Part shown: positions 60,257 through 64,000 of the stretch, piece after piece
Layout: every line of letters begins with the position of its first letter
How positions within the stretch are numbered: the stretch's first letter is position 1
Assembly: GCF_023101145.1 (NCBI RefSeq)
Contig: NZ_CP073714.1
Span: 6,820,001 to 6,884,000, forward strand
Direction: 5' to 3'
DNA from: Paenibacillus pabuli
GTDB lineage: Bacteria; Bacillota; Bacilli; Paenibacillales; Paenibacillaceae
Length of the DNA: 64,000 bases
Made by a program: the position numbers and the translations under genes
The notes under the pieces: generated by a model
Database searches by the model: none
Seen by the model: only the letters and a program-made list of their open reading frames with translations
Told to the model about the DNA's origin: nothing

Positions 60257-61141
60257 TTATACACGCCCAACTTCATTGACGGCTTTATCCAGACTGCGGT
60301 CGTAGAATTGTACGACCTTCTGGTTCGCTTCATATGCACGGAATGCTGCGTTCATATCTACAGTTGCCTGTGAAGCATCCACATTCGAACCTTCCAGGTA
60401 GCCCTGACGGATTTGCACATTATCACCTGCAGCCAGCATACGAGCCGTTGCTCCGTTCTGATCATTCAGGCTGAAATTGCCATCGCCTTGGCGTACCAGT
60501 TGGTTGGGCTGATCGATGACACTGATTCCCAATGTGATGCCTGTTGGCGCACCTGTGTCAGCATTGACAAGACGTCCTTGCTCATCCACTTTAAATTGGT
60601 CGACTGAGCCTGTCAACACAACAGGTCGTCCATTATTATCCAGAACCTGTGAACCTGTTGAACTGAGCAGTTGTCCAGTTCCTGTAACCTCGAAGTGGCC
60701 ATCACGTGTATATCTTGTGTTGCCCGCTGCATCCTGTACTGTAAAATACGCCTGAGGCTGGTAGGTTACCGTGCCATCAGCCCGTACAAATTTGCCTGAA
60801 CCGTCAAACGGGACAGGTTGCCCTGTCTGTGGATCATTCACGGCCAGATTGGATGAAATAGCAAAATCACTCTTTTGCCCAGTTTCCATAATGGTTCCTT
60901 GCAAATTCATGGACAAACTTTCCTCTGCGAACACACCTGTGTTCAGCTTGCCCAGCCGCTTCGTTGGAACATTGGCATCTCCGCCTACCAAAGTAATGAG
61001 CATTTCCGGAAAAGAACGGCTTACGCTGTTCACTTGTTTATACCCCGTTGTGTTCATATTTACGATATTCTGTGTTGCAGTGTCATGGCGGCGTTGCTGC
61101 GTAATCATTCCCGCGGTAGCGGTGTACAGACCTCTTAACAT
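60257..61141 (-). CDS. flhO: Flagellar hook-basal body protein FlhO (FlgF-like rod protein)
   Basis: FlhO forms the proximal-to-distal rod with FlhP. The 294-residue protein starts LRGLYTATAGMITQQRRHD and has the rod motif TATQNIVNMNTTGYKQVN and the C-terminal GYLEGSNVDASQATVDMNAAFRAYEANQK region (cited in parts). ATG 61141 follows GAGGGG. It is directly downstream of mbl as in Bacillus subtilis (mbl-flhO-flhP). A short GC-rich hairpin (61168-61184) lies between mbl and this gene. Confidence 0.93.
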   Translation of the reverse strand: MLRGLYTATAGMITQQRRHDTATQNIVNMNTTGYKQVNSVSRSFPEMLITLVGGDANVPTKRLGKLNTGVFAEESLSMNLQGTIMETGQKSDFAISSNLAVNDPQTGQPVPFDGSGKFVRADGTVTYQPQAYFTVQDAAGNTRYTRDGHFEVTGTGQLLSSTGSQVLDNNGRPVVLTGSVDQFKVDEQGRLVNADTGAPTGITLGISVIDQPNQLVRQGDGNFSLNDQNGATARMLAAGDNVQIRQGYLEGSNVDASQATVDMNAAFRAYEANQKVVQFYDRSLDKAVNEVGRV

Positions 61142-61167
61142 GTATTAACCCCTCTCCTCAAGCGCTT

Positions 61168-61184
61168 ATCCTGCATCGCAGGAT
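61168..61184. repeat. Short perfect hairpin between mbl and flhO
   Basis: ATCCTGC (61168-61174) and GCAGGAT (61178-61184) are separated by three bases. No T-run follows, so it is more likely a leader or RNA-stability element than a terminator. Confidence 0.45.
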
Positions 61185-61244
61185 GGCTGCTTGTCCGTTC
61201 TGCTTCCCGAGCTTGGGCGAACCTTTGCTTTTTATATCGGCAGA

Positions 61245-62243
61245 TTAGAACTTTTTCTTAACTACCTGGTCCAAATTATTCAGCATAATGCCTGTTCCCT
61301 TCACGACACAATGCATCGGATCCTCTGCAACCCATACCGGTACATGCAGTTCATTGGACAACAGTTCGTCCAGTCCGTTCAGCAAAGCGCCTCCCCCTGT
61401 CAACACGACACCACGATCAATAATGTCCGCCGACAATTCCGGTGGCGTCCGCTCCAATACCGACTTAGCTGCAACGATGATGGATTGCACGGAATCCCAT
61501 AGCGCCTCCTGCACTTCATTTCCCGACACCGTTACGGTAACAGGCAGACCGGATACCATATCCCGACCACGAATGTCCATCTCCGTCTGACGTCCGCCCG
61601 GATGCACGGAACCAATCGCAATCTTGAGATCTTCGGCTGTACGTTCACCGATCATGAGCTTGTATTTGGCTTTGATAAACTTGATAATGGCTTCGTCGAA
61701 CTTGTCCCCTGCGACTTTAATAGAAGAGGCGGTGACTACGTCGCCCATAGACAGGACTGCAACGTCAGTCGTTCCGCCGCCGATATCCACGACCATATTG
61801 CCGCTCGGCTGAAAAATATCCATTCCCGCACCGATCGCTGCCGCTTTCGGCTCTTCTTCCAGAAATACTTCTTTGGCACCGCTGCGTTCAGCAGCTTCAC
61901 GGATAGCCTTCTGCTCCACGGAAGTAATGTTGGTTGGTGCACAGATCAGAATACGCGGGTGGCTGTACCAGCTTCTGGCTCCCACACGATTAATGAAATG
62001 TCTAAGCATTGCTTCCGTAATCTCGAAGTCCGCAATAACACCGTCACGCAGCGGTCTAATGGCAACAATGTTACCTGGAGTACGCCCCACCATACGACGC
62101 GCTTCTTCCCCAACAGCAAGGACCCGCTTCGTATCGCTTTCAATGGTCACGACGGAAGGTTCATCGAGGACAACCCCACTTCCTTTCACGTGAATAAGCA
62201 CGTTCGCCGTGCCAAGATCAATACCGATATCCTTGCTTAACAT
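61245..62243 (-). CDS. mbl: Actin-like cell-shape protein Mbl
   Basis: Mbl is a bacterial actin homologue of the MreB family that organises cylindrical wall synthesis. The 332-residue protein has the phosphate-1 motif GIDLGTANVLIHVKG at the start, phosphate-2 VVDIGGGTTDVAVLS near residue 155 and the adenosine motif VVLTGGGALLNGLDELL near 285. It is assigned to Mbl rather than MreB by its place between spoIIID and flhO. ATG 62243 follows a GGGGGCTC-like site. Length is normal. Confidence 0.95.
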   Translation of the reverse strand: MLSKDIGIDLGTANVLIHVKGSGVVLDEPSVVTIESDTKRVLAVGEEARRMVGRTPGNIVAIRPLRDGVIADFEITEAMLRHFINRVGARSWYSHPRILICAPTNITSVEQKAIREAAERSGAKEVFLEEEPKAAAIGAGMDIFQPSGNMVVDIGGGTTDVAVLSMGDVVTASSIKVAGDKFDEAIIKFIKAKYKLMIGERTAEDLKIAIGSVHPGGRQTEMDIRGRDMVSGLPVTVTVSGNEVQEALWDSVQSIIVAAKSVLERTPPELSADIIDRGVVLTGGGALLNGLDELLSNELHVPVWVAEDPMHCVVKGTGIMLNNLDQVVKKKF

Positions 62244-62462
62244 AAAAGAGCCCCCAAAGTGATATTATTTGGTCAGCGTATCCTGTGAAAAAGAGTCCCT
62301 TATCACGTCACCGCTCGTTCGACAAAGTGCAACATATATATGTAAAAATCGGGCTGATAAGATGTCATAATTCGATCCTGTACCAGCTTTTAACATATCA
62401 TACTTCAGGGGAGGGATTCAATGCATGTGTGAGCTTTTTGGCCTACGTCTTTCCGCAGGTCC

Positions 62463-62750
62463 CTAAGATTTAGCGGAAGCCAGCACCTCGCGTTTTTTAC
62501 CACTTGTTTTTTTGTATTTAATTTTGGTCGCTTCACCGCCCCGCAAATGACGGATGGACTTGTGATACTCCAGAATGTGTTTCACCTGGTCAGCAAGATC
62601 AGGGTTAATTTCCGGCAGACGCTCCGTCAGATCCTTATGCACAGTACTCTTTGACACGCCGAATTCCTTGGCTATGGTACGGACCGTATTCCTCGTCTCT
62701 ACAATGCAGCGACCAATTTTGATGGTCCGTTCCTTGATGTAATCGTGCAC
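62463..62750 (-). CDS. spoIIID: Sporulation transcriptional regulator SpoIIID
   Basis: SpoIIID is a mother-cell DNA-binding protein that switches genes of the sigma-E regulon on or off. The 95-residue protein has the helix-turn-helix TVRTIAKEFGVSKSTVHKDL (about residues 22-41) and the basic C-terminal helix region RHLRGGEATKIKYKK that also contacts DNA. It starts with GTG 62750 behind GGGAGG. It is the gene before mbl, as in Bacillus subtilis. Length matches the family. Confidence 0.95.
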   Translation of the reverse strand: MHDYIKERTIKIGRCIVETRNTVRTIAKEFGVSKSTVHKDLTERLPEINPDLADQVKHILEYHKSIRHLRGGEATKIKYKKTSGKKREVLASAKS

Positions 62751-62863
62751 GCTCCCGCCTCCCTACTGTGTGGATAGTTTGGTACATTATATGAGGAGCA
62801 TGCCTATATATTCGCGGTTTAAAGGTGTGACAAGCTTCGAAGGTCCCATTATTTTCTGAAAAG

Positions 62864-62894
62864 CACAAAAAGAGCAGAGGAAATTTCCCTCTGC
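62864..62894 (-). terminator. Intrinsic terminator of the SpoIIQ-like gene
   Basis: GCAGAGG (62894-62888) pairs perfectly with CCTCTGC (62880-62874), followed by TCTTTTTG on the minus strand. It separates this gene from spoIIID. Confidence 0.9.
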
Positions 62895-62921
62895 CCGTCA
62901 TGTTGCTGCGGTAAAAATCAT

Positions 62922-63662
62922 TTATTTTTCCGGAAGATATCCTTGCGGGTTAACCGGTTGTCCGTCTTCGTACACTTCAAAGTGAAGGTGGTTGCCCAGC
63001 GTTTTTTCGAGTTCATTGACGCCAGCCGATGCAATTGCATCTCCTTGCTTCACTTCATCATCCTGTTTTACTTTGACGTCAGCCAGGCTTTGGTATACGG
63101 TTTTGAGGTTATCACTGTGTGTGATTTCCACAACTTGACCTGTCAGCGGGTTTTGTTCAACCCGGGTAACTTTTCCGCCGAGTGCTGCTTTGACTTCGAA
63201 CGTTTTGTTATCACCACGTGCCAGATCTACACCCGTGTTCGGAATAAATGTGTCATTGTACTGCACCATCGCTGCTTCATGTTCCTCAGTTGAAGCTTCG
63301 TTGTCATAGAAAGGTTTGACTACCGAAATTTCGGACGGAACCGCTACTGGCCATACAAAATTCTCCGACTTTGCAACAACTTCCACACTTTCCTGTTCTC
63401 CGTTAACCGCTGTTCCTTCTGTACCCGCCGATGCACCTGTTTCTACTACCCCGTTAGCAGGGTCCGAGTTCAGCGTTTTGTCGCCTGTGCCCTGATAGAC
63501 CCACACTAAGGTTAGTATAATGCCTGCTGCTGCGATGTAGGCTGCCGGGAAGACCCAGCGTTTGGACATTGCTCTTTTCCATGAAGAGGGCTGGCTAGCC
63601 GGTACTCCTTGAGTTGTTTTAGGAGTTTCTTCTTGGACTGTTTTCTTGTTTTGTTCATTCAT
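62922..63662 (-). CDS. spoIIQ: SpoIIQ-like M23-family protein
   Basis: SpoIIQ is a forespore membrane protein that links to SpoIIIAH across the intermembrane space and is needed for engulfment and sigma-G activity. The 246-residue protein has one membrane segment (WVFPAAYIAAAGIILTLVWV, about residues 37-56) and a C-terminal M23/LytM domain (about 140-240). In the first metal motif, normally HxGxD, the His is replaced (NTGVD), whereas HLHFEV of the second is present. Bacillus SpoIIQ is likewise degenerate, so it is probably a non-peptidase scaffold. ATG 63662 follows GAGGTGA; the frame is open 12 codons further. A sigma-F-like promoter lies upstream. Confidence 0.88.
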   Translation of the reverse strand: MNEQNKKTVQEETPKTTQGVPASQPSSWKRAMSKRWVFPAAYIAAAGIILTLVWVYQGTGDKTLNSDPANGVVETGASAGTEGTAVNGEQESVEVVAKSENFVWPVAVPSEISVVKPFYDNEASTEEHEAAMVQYNDTFIPNTGVDLARGDNKTFEVKAALGGKVTRVEQNPLTGQVVEITHSDNLKTVYQSLADVKVKQDDEVKQGDAIASAGVNELEKTLGNHLHFEVYEDGQPVNPQGYLPEK

Positions 63663-63681
63663 CTTGATCACCTCAGTAACA

Positions 63682-63709
63682 AGTGTTACCGGGTGCAACT
63701 CTTTTATAC
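63682..63709 (-). promoter_or_regulatory. Sigma-F-like promoter overlapping a palindrome
   Basis: On the minus strand GGTAACACT (63690-63682) fits the sigma-F -10 pattern GGNNANANT exactly, and GTATA (63709-63705) serves as -35 at 14 bp (GTGTA at 16 bp is the alternative). The -10 overlaps GTAACA-CT-TGTTAC (63689-63676), a perfect 6+6 palindrome. Fits forespore expression of the SpoIIQ-like gene. Confidence 0.6.
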
Positions 63710-63774
63710 ACGCGCGACTCTAATTATTTTCACGGAGCTTTCAAAGAGTGCTATATATGCGGGGGATGTGCTTA

Positions 63775-63916
63775 GTGTGTACGCCGCTTCGGGGCCAGAA
63801 AACCTTTCGACCGGCTGTTACTCCCAGATTTCTTCTATCACCTTCTTCAAAGGTGAAATCCAGGAGTAAAGGCGGATGCTTACGCTTCTACAGGCCTTTT
63901 CTGTCCCCTGCTCTCC
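63775..63916 (+). repeat. Dispersed structured intergenic element, copy C
   Basis: Plus strand: GCCGCTTCGGGGCCAG box, CCTTTCGACCGGCTG, a hairpin made of TTACTCC/GGAGTAA (63818-63824 with 63863-63869), GATTTC/GAAATC and CACCTT/AAGGTG, then AAAGGCGGATGCTTACGC and TTCTACAGG. It matches copy A over almost its whole length. The remaining 63917-64000 holds no gene I can support. Confidence 0.75.
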
Positions 63917-64000
63917 ATACGCTCGCACTCTCCGCATATACAGCCAAGTCTTGAAAGCTCCGGAAGGGGTGGCTGGTAGAGAAGCCTGGATTGGCTGTAA

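Overview
The window reads as a chromosomal segment of a Paenibacillus-type, endospore-forming, flagellated Firmicute with an SLH-anchored S-layer. Nearly every gene is on the minus strand. Two blocks keep the Bacillus subtilis gene order: spoIIID-mbl-flhO-flhP with fabZ nearby, and degS-degU-comFA-comFC-yvyF-flgM-flgN-flgK-flgL-yviE-fliW-csrA-hag-flaG-fliD-fliS-fliT-hpf-secA. Alpha/beta SASP, SpoIIID, a SpoIIQ-like protein and a Spo0E-like phosphatase show that it sporulates.

Layout by increasing coordinate. 1-3.4 kb: secA (5' part only), long-form hpf and a cold-shock gene. 3.7-5.2 kb: the only clear plus-strand gene, a secreted YjgB-like protein with decayed-looking sequence behind it. 5.4-14.9 kb: late flagellar genes, including the FliW-CsrA-flagellin homeostasis module with sigma-D promoters and a recognisable CsrA hairpin in the hag leader. 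15.0-20.5 kb: a giant secreted fibronectin-III protein built from near-identical 483-bp DNA repeats. 20.8-23.8 kb: comFC and comFA. 24.0-25.9 kb: a Spo0E-like phosphatase gene and a two-gene RRNPP quorum-sensing cassette, a receptor whose stop overlaps the start of a 51-residue secreted pro-peptide. 26.4-29 kb: a small membrane protein, degU and degS. 29-50.2 kb: a cell-surface region with a phosphodiester-glycosidase-like protein, two large SLH proteins, the main S-layer protein and two unrecognised secreted proteins, interrupted by metK and a SASP gene. 50.4-57.8 kb: the cell-wall-polymer genes tagO, tagA, csaB, a DUF5693 membrane protein and a phosphohexomutase. They plausibly make and pyruvylate the polymer that the SLH domains bind. 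57.8-63.7 kb: fabZ, an EpuA-like peptide, flhP, flhO, mbl, spoIIID and a SpoIIQ-like gene.

Two observations stand out. First, the overlapping receptor/pro-peptide pair at 24.3-25.8 kb has its own sigma-A promoter, a palindromic candidate operator and a terminator, so it forms a self-contained peptide-signalling unit between the competence and DegSU genes. Second, a structured intergenic element of about 135-140 nt occurs three times (near 51.7, 58.4 and 63.85 kb). Its flanks are conserved, but the arms of the central stem differ between copies and still pair, which is the signature of a selected hairpin. Product calls rest on recognised sequence motifs and synteny; no database search was run.
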